NCBI RefSeq assembly: GCF_000024185.1
Contig: NC_013790.1
Location: 1,139,501-1,203,500 of the forward strand
Direction of reading: 5' to 3'
DNA length: 64,000 bases
Source of the DNA: Methanobrevibacter ruminantium M1
GTDB lineage: Archaea; Methanobacteriota; Methanobacteria; Methanobacteriales; Methanobacteriaceae
This document shows, one piece after another, positions 53,105 through 63,312 of this stretch. The position numbers and the translations under genes were made by a program. The stretch's first letter is position 1. Each line of letters opens with the position of its first letter. The notes under the pieces were generated by a model that saw nothing but the letters and a program-made list of their open reading frames with translations, was not told the DNA's origin and did not search any database.

Positions 53105-53599
53105 TTATTCTTGGCTTTTCATTTCTTTTTGAACTTTATAAACATCAGCTACTGTTAAGGTCCTTTTAAAGTCAAATCTGAAGTTTTCAATAATGGATCC
53201 TAATTCTCTCATTGTTGAATCAAACTTTTCAGTCCTTATAGGAATTCCAGATAAACTATCAATGGTCTGTCCCAATTCATCAATATACTTTGGAAAAGTG
53301 TTGCTTGCATGTTCTAGGAACACATCATACTCCTCTGGGTTTTCTATGGTGTCATTTTTAACGTTTTCTTTTAATTTCTCATAAAAGTCGTTGTAATATC
53401 CATAGTTTTCTCTAAAGGAGTCTAATCTTTCATCAACCCTGTCTGCCATCTTGTTAACGCAGTTTTCTTTAGCAGCTTGGCTTGCTTCACTTGCTAAAAG
53501 AGGCATATTTGCTTGAAAGAGTGCTCCAACATCGTATAAGTTTTTATTTAAACCGTTGATTGCCTTTTCAAAAGAATCTATATCTAATCTTCCATCCAT
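53105..53599 (-). CDS. hypothetical helical protein
   Basis: 164 residues, almost entirely helical and charged, no Cys-rich or membrane segments apart from one Ala-rich stretch (ANMPLLASEASQAAKE). Good GAGGAGAT ribosome-binding site. It lies 51 bp upstream of the methyltransferase set on the same strand and may share its transcript. No family recognised. Confidence 0.65.
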   Translation of the reverse strand: MDGRLDIDSFEKAINGLNKNLYDVGALFQANMPLLASEASQAAKENCVNKMADRVDERLDSFRENYGYYNDFYEKLKENVKNDTIENPEEYDVFLEHASNTFPKYIDELGQTIDSLSGIPIRTEKFDSTMRELGSIIENFRFDFKRTLTVADVYKVQKEMKSQE

Positions 53600-53731
53600 T
53601 CTATCTCCTCATTCTTTAAGTCAGTAAAATATAATTTGTGAACTTTTTTAATTTTATTTTTATTTATGTCTTTTCAGACATTTATTTTTTATATTTTTTT
53701 AAGAGATTTCACTTATTGTTTTTATTATGCA

Positions 53732-53970
53732 AAACTATTTTTTCCCATATTTTTTTGCTATTGTTTGGCTATTGTAGAACTATTTTTTTCCCATATTTTT
53801 TTGCTATTGTTTGGCTATTGTAGAACTATTTTTTTCCCATATTTTTTTGCTATTGTTTGGCTATTGTAGAACTATTTTTTTCCCATATTTTTTTGCTATT
53901 GTTTGGCTATTGTAGAACTATTTTTTTCTCATATTTTTTTGCTATTGTTTGATTCTAGCTGAACTATTTT
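53732..53970. repeat. 46-bp tandem repeat, about five units
   Basis: Units (53769-53814, 53815-53860, 53861-53906, 53907-53952, with partial units on both sides) share GCTATTGTTTGGCTATTGTA, GAACTATTTTTTTCCCATAT and TTTTTTT. The first four boundaries are almost exact copies, so the expansion is recent. It is non-coding, upstream of the minus-strand helical gene. Confidence 0.92.
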
Positions 53971-53990
53971 TTTAGAATTTTTCCCTATTT

Positions 53991-55326
53991 GTTTTATAGA
54001 TTATAAACAAATTTCCCTATTTTGTTCGCTATATATTAAATAATTTTATTTTTAGTTAAATCACTCTTTTTTCTATCAATAGTTCAATTTTAGTTATTTC
54101 TTTAAAAAGAAAACATATTCTATTGAATTATTTTTAGTATAATCCTAAAAAGTGTTATTTGACAAAAAATTTTTTCTATTGTATACTTGGAGGGAGAGGT
54201 GCATTTCTACTGTAACTCGTTTTTTAATTCTTTCTTAAATTAATTTTTTTCTTAAAATAAAGAATATTCATATTTTCTTTCACTTGCATTTATTTTTTAA
54301 TTAATATTTTTTATAAATTTTAACTAATGTCCATTATTTTTTCTATTCCATTTATTTTTATTCAAATATCATTATTTTACTATAATTTGTTTCTTTATTC
54401 CTAATTTAATCCTTTTATTTAAATTATCCGTATATTTTTTTCTTGATATATGTGTAATGGACTTGAAATTTTTATATTGTATTTTCAAAATATGAATTTT
54501 TATAAAAAATTTAGATTTTTTTCAGGCATTTTTTAAAAATTTTTACTAATTCATTTTGAAAAATTTTCATCTTCAAATCATCATCTTCAATAGGAAAAAT
54601 TTTTGAAGTTTCTTATTATTCTTTCCAATATTTTTTTTTCAATTTTTTCAATTTTTCCAATATTTTTTTCAATTTTTTTCAATTTTTTCCAATATTTTTT
54701 TTCAATTTTTTCCAATATTTTTTTTCAATTTTTTTTAGATTTGACTAATTTTCTTATTCAAGTTTAACTAGTTTTTCAGTATAAGAATTAATTTCTTTAA
54801 AAAAATTTCATCTCCCATTATTGTGATCTAGAATTTTTTAAGATAATTTGCTAAGATTTCTTGAATAATTTTTTAATAAATTTAATTAAAATAACGATTA
54901 ATTAAACAATAGGTTTAGTCAAAATTAATATTAAATATTAAGGATAAATTTGTTTATTTTAATTCAATATGATTATTTTCATAATCTGATTGGTGATATG
55001 TAGATAGAATAACTTATAAAATATATTTTATTATATTTTGGTCATACAAATCACATCTTAATTATGCGAAAGGAATCTTTTATAATCCGAATTTAAGTTT
55101 GAAAAAAGCTTTAAATTTAAAAATAGTTTTTTATTCTATTAAAAATGAGTCGATATTAAAAAAATAAGCAATATTAAAAAAATAAGCAATATATAAAAAA
55201 TAGCAATTTATTAAAATTAGCAATATATTAAAATAAGCAATATATAAAAATAGACTTCTATCTGAAGTGGTATGTTATAAAAATAGGCATATTATTGAAT
55301 TAAATAAATGAAGAAAAATAAGTAAG
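53991..55326. other. 1.3-kb AT-rich region without genes
   Basis: No credible open frame. Low-complexity TCCAATATTTTTTTCAATTT runs lie at about 54615-54735 and AGCAATAT runs at about 55160-55250. A purine-rich island GGAGGGAGAGGTGC (54189-54202) stands out from the A/T background and is preceded by TTGACA-N17-TATACT (54159-54187), an exact bacterial-type promoter layout that is probably chance in an archaeon. Confidence 0.5.
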
Positions 55327-55608
55327 CTATTGTATCTCTTCGTTAGTCTTAATGACTTTATAAGCTTCTAAACCTTTGTCGGTTAACTTATAAAGTCTGC
55401 CTACCTTTTCTTCTTCATTTATGCAAGTTACAATATCTTCTTTTTTTAAATCCGATAAGACTGCACTTATCTGATTTATTCTTAGATCCATTTCACTTGC
55501 TATTTCACTGGGCATCTTGAATTTTCCATTCATATTCATTACTAATACATATCTGTTATTGGATCTCTTGATATAAGAGACCGCTTTCATAATTTCTTTG
55601 GTATTCAT
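55327..55608 (-). CDS. MarR/ArsR-like winged-helix transcriptional regulator
   Basis: 93 residues. KEIMKAVSYIKRSNNRYVLVMNMNGKFKMPSEIASEMDLRINQISAVLSDLKKEDIVTC (in parts) is a winged helix-turn-helix, and GRLYKLTDKGLEAYKVI is the wing and following helix. This is the compact single-domain type of Methanobacteriales. Ligand and targets unknown. It stands alone between two long non-coding stretches, so its targets may lie elsewhere. Confidence 0.8.
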   Translation of the reverse strand: MNTKEIMKAVSYIKRSNNRYVLVMNMNGKFKMPSEIASEMDLRINQISAVLSDLKKEDIVTCINEEEKVGRLYKLTDKGLEAYKVIKTNEEIQ

Positions 55609-55787
55609 AAAAAAGTATATATTGTTATGATAGATATATTATATTAGTAAGAACTTAATAGAATTTAAGTAGTATATTAGTATTGTTTTAATAAGTTCTA
55701 ACAAATAATCATATTTTTGGCCTTTTGCCTAATCTATATTATAATTATTTTTTAAAAATATATTTAGGGGTTATTGAGTACATTTTA

Positions 55788-55835
55788 GATGTAGGCGTCT
55801 TGATTTTTTAATCAAGATGTATTACATCCTTTTTT
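55788..55835 (+). terminator. isolated two-stage hairpin with T-run
   Basis: GATGTA (55788-55793) and TACATC (55823-55828) enclose TCTTGATT-TTTT-AATCAAGA, 14 pairs with small internal loops, followed by C and TTTTTT. No gene ends here; a TATA-like AAAAATATATTTAGG lies at about 55755-55769, so a short RNA of about 50-60 nt is possible. Confidence 0.5.
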
Positions 55836-56562
55836 CTCTTTTTGCTATAATTTTATAATGTCTTTATTATTGTTTAATCATGTTTTTAGTATAGTTTTAT
55901 AATGATTTTCTTATTGTTTTATTAAGATTTTATTATAGTTTCATTATTGTTTTATTAGGATTTTATTATAGTTTTATTCTTCTTTAGTTTGGTTTTTATT
56001 CTACTTTAATTGCAATAAGTTATTGTTTTATTTTGACTTAATAGATTATTTTGCCTATTTTTTAAATAATATTTGCCACTTTAATAATTTTTTAGGTAAA
56101 ACTAAATTAAATCAACTATTACGAAATAATCAGTCTTTATTTTTAAAAAGAAATAATATTTTAGAATAATTTAAATATAAAGAACATTAAAACTAATATT
56201 GTCTGATAAAGAATGGGTTAAACCTATTATTTATGAGATTTGCCATTCTAATATGTTTGTAATGATGATTAATTTCTGATTTATGAACATATTAGAGTAT
56301 ACCTATCTATTTTTCTTAAATTTTATTTTAATGATTATCTTTTAAAATAAATGATGATTTAATCGATTTTAACTAATCTAATTGATTTAAATTGTTTAAA
56401 AGATTGATTAGTTTTATAATTTATTGATTTAAATTGTTTTAAAAGATTGATTAATTTTAAATAATTTTAATTTCATAACTAATAAATAATTTAAGTTTTT
56501 AAAAAATCCTTGGATTTTTAATTTTATAAAATTATTATTGACTGACGATTATAGTGATTATA
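55836..56562. other. AT-rich leader region of gltX
   Basis: Loose repeats of GATTTTATTATAGTTT at about 55885-55980 and ATTTAAATTGTTTAAAAGAT at about 56385-56455. No gene. A promoter for gltX is expected here, but none stands out. Confidence 0.4.
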
Positions 56563-58233
56563 ATGGACGAATTAGAAGAAATTGTATTTAAGCATGCATT
56601 ATTGAATGCAGCAAAGCATAAGGGAAGCGCAAACCCTGGAGCGGTTATGGGCTCTATAATGAGCAATGAACCTGAACTTAGGCCTAGAGCAAAGGAGATC
56701 GGACCGATTTCCGGTAAGATTGTAGCTCAAGTAAATGCCATGTCTCCTGAAGAACAAAAGACTAAGATGGAAGAGCTAGGAGTGGAAGTGGAAGAGAAAA
56801 AGAAAAAGAAAGAGGAAGGATTGCCTAAGCTTCCAGGCAGCAATAAGAATGTTGTCATGCGTTTTGCACCTAACCCAAGTGGACCATTGCACATTGGACA
56901 TGCAAGAGCAGCTGTTCCTAATGGTGAATATGTTAAAAAATGTGGCGGAAAATTCATTTTAAGAATTGAGGACACAGATCCTAAGCGTATTTACGAACCT
57001 GCATATCAATTGATTCAGGATGATTTGAAATGGCTTGGTATAGAGCCTGATGAAGTCTATTACCAAAGTGACCGTTTTGAAATCTATTATCAATATGCTG
57101 AAGAGCTTATAAAGCGTGGAGCAGCATATATGTGTACCTGTGACGGGGGAGAGTTTAAGAAGCTTAAGGACAACTGCCAGCCTTGCCCATGCAGAGACAA
57201 TAGCGTAGAGGAGAATATGGAGCTTTGGAAAAGGTTCCCTGAAATGGAAGCTGGAGAGGCTGTACTTAGGATTAAGACTGATATAAATCATAAGAATCCT
57301 GCCATTCGTGATTGGGTGGCTATGAGAATAGTTGAAGAGGAGCATCCTAGGCTTGGAACTAAGTATAGGGTCTATCCTATGATGAACTTTTCAGTATCTG
57401 TAGATGACCATTTGCTTGGAATGACCCATGTATTGAGAGGAAAGGACCATCTTGCAAACAGCGAAAAGCAAAAATACCTTTACAACCATATGGGCTGGGA
57501 GATTCCTGAATTTATACATTATGGTCGATTGAAGATGGAAGACATTGCATTAAGCACCTCCAAGGCTATGGCTGGAATTGAAGAGGGCACCTACAGCGGA
57601 TGGGACGACCCAAGGCTTGGAACCTTAAGGGCTATAGCTAGACGTGGAATCCAGCCTGAGACAATCACCCAATTGATGGTTGAGATTGGAATCAAGATGT
57701 CTGATTCAGCAATCAGCTGGAAAAAGATATATGGATTGAATAGAAATCTCATTGAAGAGAAGGTAAACAGGTATTTCTTTGTACCGGGCCCTGTAAAAAT
57801 AGACATTGCAGATGTTCCAGAGGACATTTTAGGATGGGAGGTCATTAGGCCGCTACATCCAGACTTTGAGGAAAGGGGCAATAGAACTCTAATCTTTGAT
57901 AAGGAACTATATATTCCTAAAGCAGACTGCAAAGATGGAATTATCCGTCTGATGGATGCTGTTAATGTTGAAATCAGTGGAGAGGATGTCAAGTTCCATA
58001 GCGAATCCTTTGAAGATGCTAGAGAGGTCAAGGCAAGAATCATTCAATGGGTTCCTCTTGATGCGATAAAGGCTAAAATAGTTATGGATGATGCTTCTAT
58101 AGTGGAAGGGCTTTGTGAAAAGGACTGTGGTGATTTGAAAGTTGGCGATATAGTCCAATTGGAAAGGTTTGGATTTGCAAGGCTTGATGAGATTAAAGAT
58201 GATGAATTAATCTTCTATTTTGCACATAAATAG
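56563..58233 (+). CDS. gltX: glutamyl-tRNA synthetase, archaeal (GlnRS-like) type
   Basis: 556 residues; charges tRNA-Glu and, in archaea, tRNA-Gln with Glu. The N-terminal appended region (LLNAAKHKGSANPGAVMGSIM) is archaeal. The HIGH motif is in FAPNPSGPLHIGHARAA at about residues 100-116 and the KMSKS-like loop is ALSTSKAMAGI. A beta-barrel anticodon domain follows, as in GlnRS. ATG 56563 is chosen; a GTG at 56554 is part of the weak GTGAT ribosome-binding site. Confidence 0.94.
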   Translation: MDELEEIVFKHALLNAAKHKGSANPGAVMGSIMSNEPELRPRAKEIGPISGKIVAQVNAMSPEEQKTKMEELGVEVEEKKKKKEEGLPKLPGSNKNVVMRFAPNPSGPLHIGHARAAVPNGEYVKKCGGKFILRIEDTDPKRIYEPAYQLIQDDLKWLGIEPDEVYYQSDRFEIYYQYAEELIKRGAAYMCTCDGGEFKKLKDNCQPCPCRDNSVEENMELWKRFPEMEAGEAVLRIKTDINHKNPAIRDWVAMRIVEEEHPRLGTKYRVYPMMNFSVSVDDHLLGMTHVLRGKDHLANSEKQKYLYNHMGWEIPEFIHYGRLKMEDIALSTSKAMAGIEEGTYSGWDDPRLGTLRAIARRGIQPETITQLMVEIGIKMSDSAISWKKIYGLNRNLIEEKVNRYFFVPGPVKIDIADVPEDILGWEVIRPLHPDFEERGNRTLIFDKELYIPKADCKDGIIRLMDAVNVEISGEDVKFHSESFEDAREVKARIIQWVPLDAIKAKIVMDDASIVEGLCEKDCGDLKVGDIVQLERFGFARLDEIKDDELIFYFAHK

Positions 58234-58386
58234 ATTGATTACTTTAATTCTCTTTAATAATTATTTTTTCTTTTTTTTTAGAGAATTATTTCTATTCTCT
58301 TTTCATTATTTTATTTTAAAGCAATTATTTTACTATTTTTTTCTATCTTTTTTTATTTATATTCTTTCGCCCTCTATTTTTTCTTT

Positions 58387-58833
58387 TTATTCTTCTAATT
58401 CTCCAACCACAAATTGCCCATCTTTTATTTTAACATAGAACAGTTTATCAAATCCCTCATCATATTCAGGAACTTCCAATTTTTTATAGGTTGATAGGAC
58501 TCCCACTCTTGGAATCCTAGCCAAGCCTTCTCTTTGATTGTTTCTTTCCATAGACTCTTCCAAAGGTGAATTGAAGAAGTATCCCCAAATCTCATATCCA
58601 TTTTCACGGGCAGTTGGAATATAACGTTGGCGATCGAATTTAGTTGGGTTTGTATTGTCTACAACAAATGATTTTCCTTCTTCTATACACATGTTAAAGA
58701 ATTTTCTTTCCTTGCTTCTTTTTTTAAATGTGTCCAGATTGACATGGGCAAAATCTGGGAAGTATCTTTTATAGAAGCTTGTTTTTCCGCTTCCTTGAAT
58801 CCCTATAAAAATAACTGCTAATTTTTTATCCAT
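58387..58833 (-). CDS. P-loop kinase of the AAA_33 / polynucleotide-kinase-like type
   Basis: 148 residues. The Walker A motif FIGIQGSGKTSFYKRYF is near the N-terminus, then VNLDTFKKR and FVVDNTNPTKFDRQRYIPTARENGYEIWGYFFNSPLEESMERNNQREG (in parts), the DNTN and Arg lid motifs of T4 Pnkp-like kinases. It lacks a phosphatase or ligase domain, and the substrate (RNA/DNA end or small molecule) is unknown. GAGG ribosome-binding site. Confidence 0.85.
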   Translation of the reverse strand: MDKKLAVIFIGIQGSGKTSFYKRYFPDFAHVNLDTFKKRSKERKFFNMCIEEGKSFVVDNTNPTKFDRQRYIPTARENGYEIWGYFFNSPLEESMERNNQREGLARIPRVGVLSTYKKLEVPEYDEGFDKLFYVKIKDGQFVVGELEE

Positions 58834-59064
58834 TTAAAAACCTCTTATAGTTATTTTGATTTTTTTAGTATTTATTATCGTGGGATGAAGATTAATGGAA
58901 GTTAATAAAAAAAGAAAAGTGAAAAAAAAGAAAGTGTTTAAGATTAATTCGGTTGTATTTAAAAAAATAAAAATTAAATATTTGTTTTTTTTTTTAAAAA
59001 AATAAAGAAAATAAAATAGTTAAAAAACTATTTTATTATTTAATTCGGTATTTTAAAGTCCTAG

Positions 59065-61353
59065 TTAAAGCACTCTTTTAACATCGGTTGCTTTAATCCA
59101 GACTTTTTTGCCTCTGTATTTGACGCCAACAAATCCTGGTTTTAACTTTAATATTTGGCTAGAGTAAGTTTCATTGTTGTGATTAAACATTACAGTCTGG
59201 CCAAGTTTGAGTTCAATCAATTTGCCATTGATATAAACCTCTTCAACATTGCTTCTTTGTTCGGTAAAGACCAATTGCTTTTGAGCAGGATCTTCTGGCT
59301 GTTCTGTAGATACAGATTCTTTTTTAGAAGAGCGAGGCTTTTTGGATTCAATTCCCTTAAGATCTAAAATCTTTTGGGTATTTTCTTCTCTTGCCTTTTT
59401 CTCCTCTTCCTCTTTTTCGATTTGCTTATAATCCTCTACAGTGTAGGTGTTAGCTTCTTCTTCGGAAGTTTCATCTGTAACATCCTCGTATGCTTCATCC
59501 AATTCGGAATCAATGGTTTTATTGTATTCTTCTTCATTGACTTCCTTATAGATTTCATCTACATCTTCATTAGGTTGATTATAAGCCAAATCATCGATTT
59601 CGTCTTCACGGATAGGAGTGATTGTGATTGTGTCTCCGATTTCTTCTATACCGTTTCCAAAGTTGTGGATGTAGTCATCTGGAACTACTTCCTCTTTGAT
59701 TTCTTCAACCTTATGCTGTTGGGTGTTTGCTCCTCTGAATTTTCTAATGGAGTTTATAGCATCTCTGAATATGTCGTTTCCTCCAGAGCTTGATTGTCTA
59801 TCGGAATTGATTGTGACAAATTCGTTTTCAGGGCCTTCATCTTCGATTTTCTCTTCTCCTAGGAGAATGTGGAGGTCATCTTGATAAACGCCTTCTGTTT
59901 CTAGAGCTTCTATGTAATCGTCAACAGCTTCTACTTCTATTTCTTCAGTAGGTTCTTCTGTAGGTTCTGCTACTTCTATTTCTTCAGTAGGTTCTTCAGT
60001 AGGTTCTTCTGTAGGTTCTGCTACTTCTATTTCTTCTGTAGGTTCTTCTGTAGGTTCTGCTTCTACTTTTGGTGCGTCTGATTTTATTTCTCCAGTAGTT
60101 TCAGCTTTTACTTCTTCTGCTTTAGGCTCTTCAGCAGGTTTGGTTACTTCTTCTTTGATTTCTTCTGCTTTTGGAGCTTCTACTTTTTCAGCAACTTCTT
60201 CTGCAGGTTTTCCTGCTTTTGGAGCTTCTACTTTTTCAGCAACTTCTTCTGCAGGTTTTTCTGCTACTTTAGTTTCTTCAGCTTTAACTTCTTCAGTAGT
60301 TTCTTGGACTGGTTCTGCTTCTACTTTTGGAGCTTCTTCAGTTTTTACTTCTTCAGTAGTTTCTTGGACTGGTTCTGCTTCTACTTTTGGAGCTTCCTCA
60401 GTTTGAACTTCTTCTTCTACTTTAGGAGCTTCTTCTTCAGCAGTTTCAGCTTTTTCTTCTACTTTAGGAGTTTCTTCAGTAACTTTTACTTTAGCTTCTT
60501 CAGTAGTTTCAGCCTTTTCAATTAAAGCGCTTTCCTTGATTTCTTCAATGTCTTCAGCTGGTTTAATTGATTTAACTACTTTAACAGCACCGTCATCATC
60601 TTCAACAATAAGTTTTTTAGCGGTTTCAGATGAAATGAACTCTTTCTGTTCTTTAGTCATAGGGACTTGACGAGGTTTGACTTCACTTTCACCTTGTCTT
60701 ACGCTATTGATGGTTTCCTTGTGCTCTTTTGTAATAGGTTCTTGGATAGGTTTTACTTTCTCTTCCTTGTTCATTTGTTCTTTGACTCTATCTGGAGTTC
60801 TTTGAACTTTTTGAACTGTATCCTCTTGGGATTTTACTTTTCTAACCTTTCTGACCTTGGTCCTAGGAGCTTGTTCGCGGGCTTTTGCAGCCTCTGCCCT
60901 TTGTCTTAACAATGCGGCAGTGCCGTTAGCTTGAGTAGTTTCTGCTGTTTCAGCTTTAGCAACTCTTCTAACCTTTCTGGTTCTTTGAGCTCCCCTATTA
61001 TCACCATCATAATCTACAAATAAATCATTATTGGATGCGTTTTGTAGTGTGTTAGCATAAATTTGTGCTTCGCTTAGGTTTTCATTTCTGTTTTGAGATT
61101 CCTTAGGGACTTTTCTAACTCTTCTGCGTCTTTGGACTTTCTGAGGCTTTTTAGAGCCTTCAGCTTTTTGCCTTGAGCTAATCTTCTCATGTGATTCAAT
61201 GCTGGAATTGTAATCGCTTGAGTTAAGGAATTCCTCTAATCTTTCTTTATCATGATCTTTTTCTTTTTCTCTGTAATATAGTTTCACTATTATTATTGAT
61301 ATTATCCCAATTAGGGCAATAATAACTAGTAAAATTGCTGTAACCTCTTTCAT
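59065..61353 (-). CDS. large membrane-anchored Glu/Pro/Lys/Thr-repeat protein
   Basis: 762 residues. An N-terminal membrane helix (about residues 5-27) is followed by a basic region with three RKVRKV-like clusters (about 75-175), then about 300 residues of acidic repeats: a 20-residue unit (EEAPKVEAEPVQETTEEVKT), a 16-residue unit (KPAEEVAEKVEAPKAG) and PTEEPTEEIEV units. An acidic stretch and a folded C-terminal domain of about 60 residues follow (VYINGKLIELKLGQTVMFNHN...GVKYRGKKVWIKATDVKRVL, SH3/KOW-like). The layout, with TM, charged tether and globular head, recalls division or nucleic-acid tethers, but no family is recognised. GGTGAACATAT start. Confidence 0.75.
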   Translation of the reverse strand: MKEVTAILLVIIALIGIISIIIVKLYYREKEKDHDKERLEEFLNSSDYNSSIESHEKISSRQKAEGSKKPQKVQRRRRVRKVPKESQNRNENLSEAQIYANTLQNASNNDLFVDYDGDNRGAQRTRKVRRVAKAETAETTQANGTAALLRQRAEAAKAREQAPRTKVRKVRKVKSQEDTVQKVQRTPDRVKEQMNKEEKVKPIQEPITKEHKETINSVRQGESEVKPRQVPMTKEQKEFISSETAKKLIVEDDDGAVKVVKSIKPAEDIEEIKESALIEKAETTEEAKVKVTEETPKVEEKAETAEEEAPKVEEEVQTEEAPKVEAEPVQETTEEVKTEEAPKVEAEPVQETTEEVKAEETKVAEKPAEEVAEKVEAPKAGKPAEEVAEKVEAPKAEEIKEEVTKPAEEPKAEEVKAETTGEIKSDAPKVEAEPTEEPTEEIEVAEPTEEPTEEPTEEIEVAEPTEEPTEEIEVEAVDDYIEALETEGVYQDDLHILLGEEKIEDEGPENEFVTINSDRQSSSGGNDIFRDAINSIRKFRGANTQQHKVEEIKEEVVPDDYIHNFGNGIEEIGDTITITPIREDEIDDLAYNQPNEDVDEIYKEVNEEEYNKTIDSELDEAYEDVTDETSEEEANTYTVEDYKQIEKEEEEKKAREENTQKILDLKGIESKKPRSSKKESVSTEQPEDPAQKQLVFTEQRSNVEEVYINGKLIELKLGQTVMFNHNNETYSSQILKLKPGFVGVKYRGKKVWIKATDVKRVL

Positions 61354-61902
61354 ATATGTTCACCGAATTAATCTTTATTTTTTATTAAGTTATACAACAA
61401 ATAAGTATGAATTTGTTTGGTTTACTATATGCATAATATATAAAATTAGATTATGCTATCTTATAGTATTATAATTATATATTTTTTATTTTATATATAC
61501 ATTGTTTTTTTACGAATTTTTTTTAAAATTTTTATTATTTTTTCCATATTTTTTTATTATTTTTTATTATTTTTGCTTAATTTTTTATATATTCCTTCTA
61601 ATTGTCTTTATTTATGTTTTCATTAAATATTTTTTACTCTAGATAATTATATTATTTTTATAGCTCATATTGCTAAATGATTAATTCTATTTAAGTCAAA
61701 TAACTGTCTATTGTCCCTTTGACTATTTTTCTACATCAGTTTTATATAATATATTTAATAAATAATTAATTGTTAGGTGATTTTAATTTTTTAAATTAAA
61801 TCTCTAAAGCATTTTAAGGTTTAAAATTTAAACATTTAAAGGCTCTAAATTCAACTATCAAAATTATTTAACTTGATTATAATTATTTTTCCAGGTGAAA
61901 AA
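61354..61902. promoter_or_regulatory. intergenic region with dapL promoter
   Basis: A TATA-like GTTTTATATAATATATTT at about 61739-61756 lies about 150 nt before dapL; it is the best candidate. AGGTGAAAAA (61893-61902) is the dapL ribosome-binding site. The remainder is A/T-rich. Confidence 0.4.
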
Positions 61903-63135
61903 ATGGTTAAAATTAATGAAAATTATCTTTTATTGCAAAACAGTTATCTTTTTGTTGAAGTAAACAGACGTGCAGAGAAATATATGGAAGAAAACCCAGA
62001 TAAGGATGTCATCAAAATGGGAATTGGGGATGTAACCAAACCTTTAACCCCTACAGTAATTAAGGCATTCAAGGATGCTGTTGATGAAATGGCAGATGGA
62101 GAAACATTTATGGGTTATGGTCCAGAGCAAGGATATGACTTTTTAGCTGAAGCAATCATTAAAAACGACTTCAACAGATGGGGAGTCGATTTAGACCTTG
62201 ATGAGGTCTTCATTTCAGACGGTGCCAAATGTGATACCGGTAACATACAAGAGATTTTTGACCTTGACAATGTAATTGCTGTTACTGACCCTGTATATCC
62301 TGTTTATGTGGACACAAATGTTATGGCTGGCAGGTCTGGCCTAATAAAGGATGATGGAATGTATGCGAATATCGTATATCTCCCATGCACTGAAGAGAAC
62401 GACTTTGTACCAGCTCTTCCAGAGGAAGATGTAGACTTGATCTATCTCTGTTTCCCTAACAACCCTACCGGAACCACCTTGACAAAAGATCAATTGGCTA
62501 AATTTGTCGAATATGCAAAGGAAAATGACGCTCTCATTCTTTTCGATGCAGCTTATGAAGTATTCATAACAGAAGATGACGTTCCTCACACCATCTATGA
62601 GATTGAAGGTGCTAAGGAAGTGGCTATTGAATTTAGAAGCTTTTCAAAAACTGCAGGATTCACTGGTACACGTTGCGCTTACACTGTAGTTCCTAAGGAA
62701 ATCAAGATAAAGACATCTACTGGAGATGAGCAATCTGTAAATGCTTTATGGAACAGAAGGCAGACCACAAAATTCAATGGAGTATCCTATCCTGTCCAAA
62801 AGGCTGCAGAGGCAGTTTACAGTGAAGAAGGACAAAAGGAAATTATGGAAAACATTGAATATTATTTAGAAAATGCCAGAATCATTCGCGAAAGCCTATC
62901 TGATATTGGATTGAATGTTTATGGTGGAGTTAACTCTCCTTACATTTGGGTAAAGACCCCTAATGACATGGAATCCTGGGACTTCTTTGACCTTCTTTTA
63001 GAAGATGCAAATATTGTTGGAACTCCTGGATCCGGATTTGGTCCAAGCGGTGAAGGTTATTTAAGATTAACTGCATTCAATACTTTAGAAAATACTAAAG
63101 AGGCAATGAACAGGATTTCTAAATTGTCTTTCTAA
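61903..63135 (+). CDS. dapL: LL-diaminopimelate aminotransferase
   Basis: 410-residue class I PLP aminotransferase; converts tetrahydrodipicolinate to LL-diaminopimelate in one step of lysine synthesis. [63 protein letters not shown] and [19 protein letters not shown] (PLP Lys) are DapL-specific. The ATG at 61903 follows AGGTGA; an earlier in-frame start at 61873 adds residues upstream of that site. A gltX-dapL neighbourhood is usual in Methanobacteriales; here two minus-strand genes lie between. Confidence 0.94.
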   Translation: MVKINENYLLLQNSYLFVEVNRRAEKYMEENPDKDVIKMGIGDVTKPLTPTVIKAFKDAVDEMADGETFMGYGPEQGYDFLAEAIIKNDFNRWGVDLDLDEVFISDGAKCDTGNIQEIFDLDNVIAVTDPVYPVYVDTNVMAGRSGLIKDDGMYANIVYLPCTEENDFVPALPEEDVDLIYLCFPNNPTGTTLTKDQLAKFVEYAKENDALILFDAAYEVFITEDDVPHTIYEIEGAKEVAIEFRSFSKTAGFTGTRCAYTVVPKEIKIKTSTGDEQSVNALWNRRQTTKFNGVSYPVQKAAEAVYSEEGQKEIMENIEYYLENARIIRESLSDIGLNVYGGVNSPYIWVKTPNDMESWDFFDLLLEDANIVGTPGSGFGPSGEGYLRLTAFNTLENTKEAMNRISKLSF

Positions 63136-63312
63136 TTTAGATTCCCTTATTCTCTTTAATTTTATTTTTTATTAGTTATTTTTATTATATTTCTTATTAG
63201 AATTAATTAAGATTCTTAATTCTTATTTAATTCTTATTAGATTTCTATTTATTTCTTTATTAGAATTCTTTTCAATTTATTATATTTTTTAATTTATTAT
63301 TTTGGTGATACG

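Noticed and set aside
53638-53869. Two overlapping Phe/Leu-rich ORFs
   Set aside because: They are translations of the 46-bp A/T repeat and its flank; their repeats follow DNA period, with no start signal.
59155-60909. Plus-strand Ser/Phe-rich ORFs antisense to the repeat protein
   Set aside because: They are shadows of the acidic repeats in the minus-strand gene; no ribosome-binding sites and no plausible protein composition.
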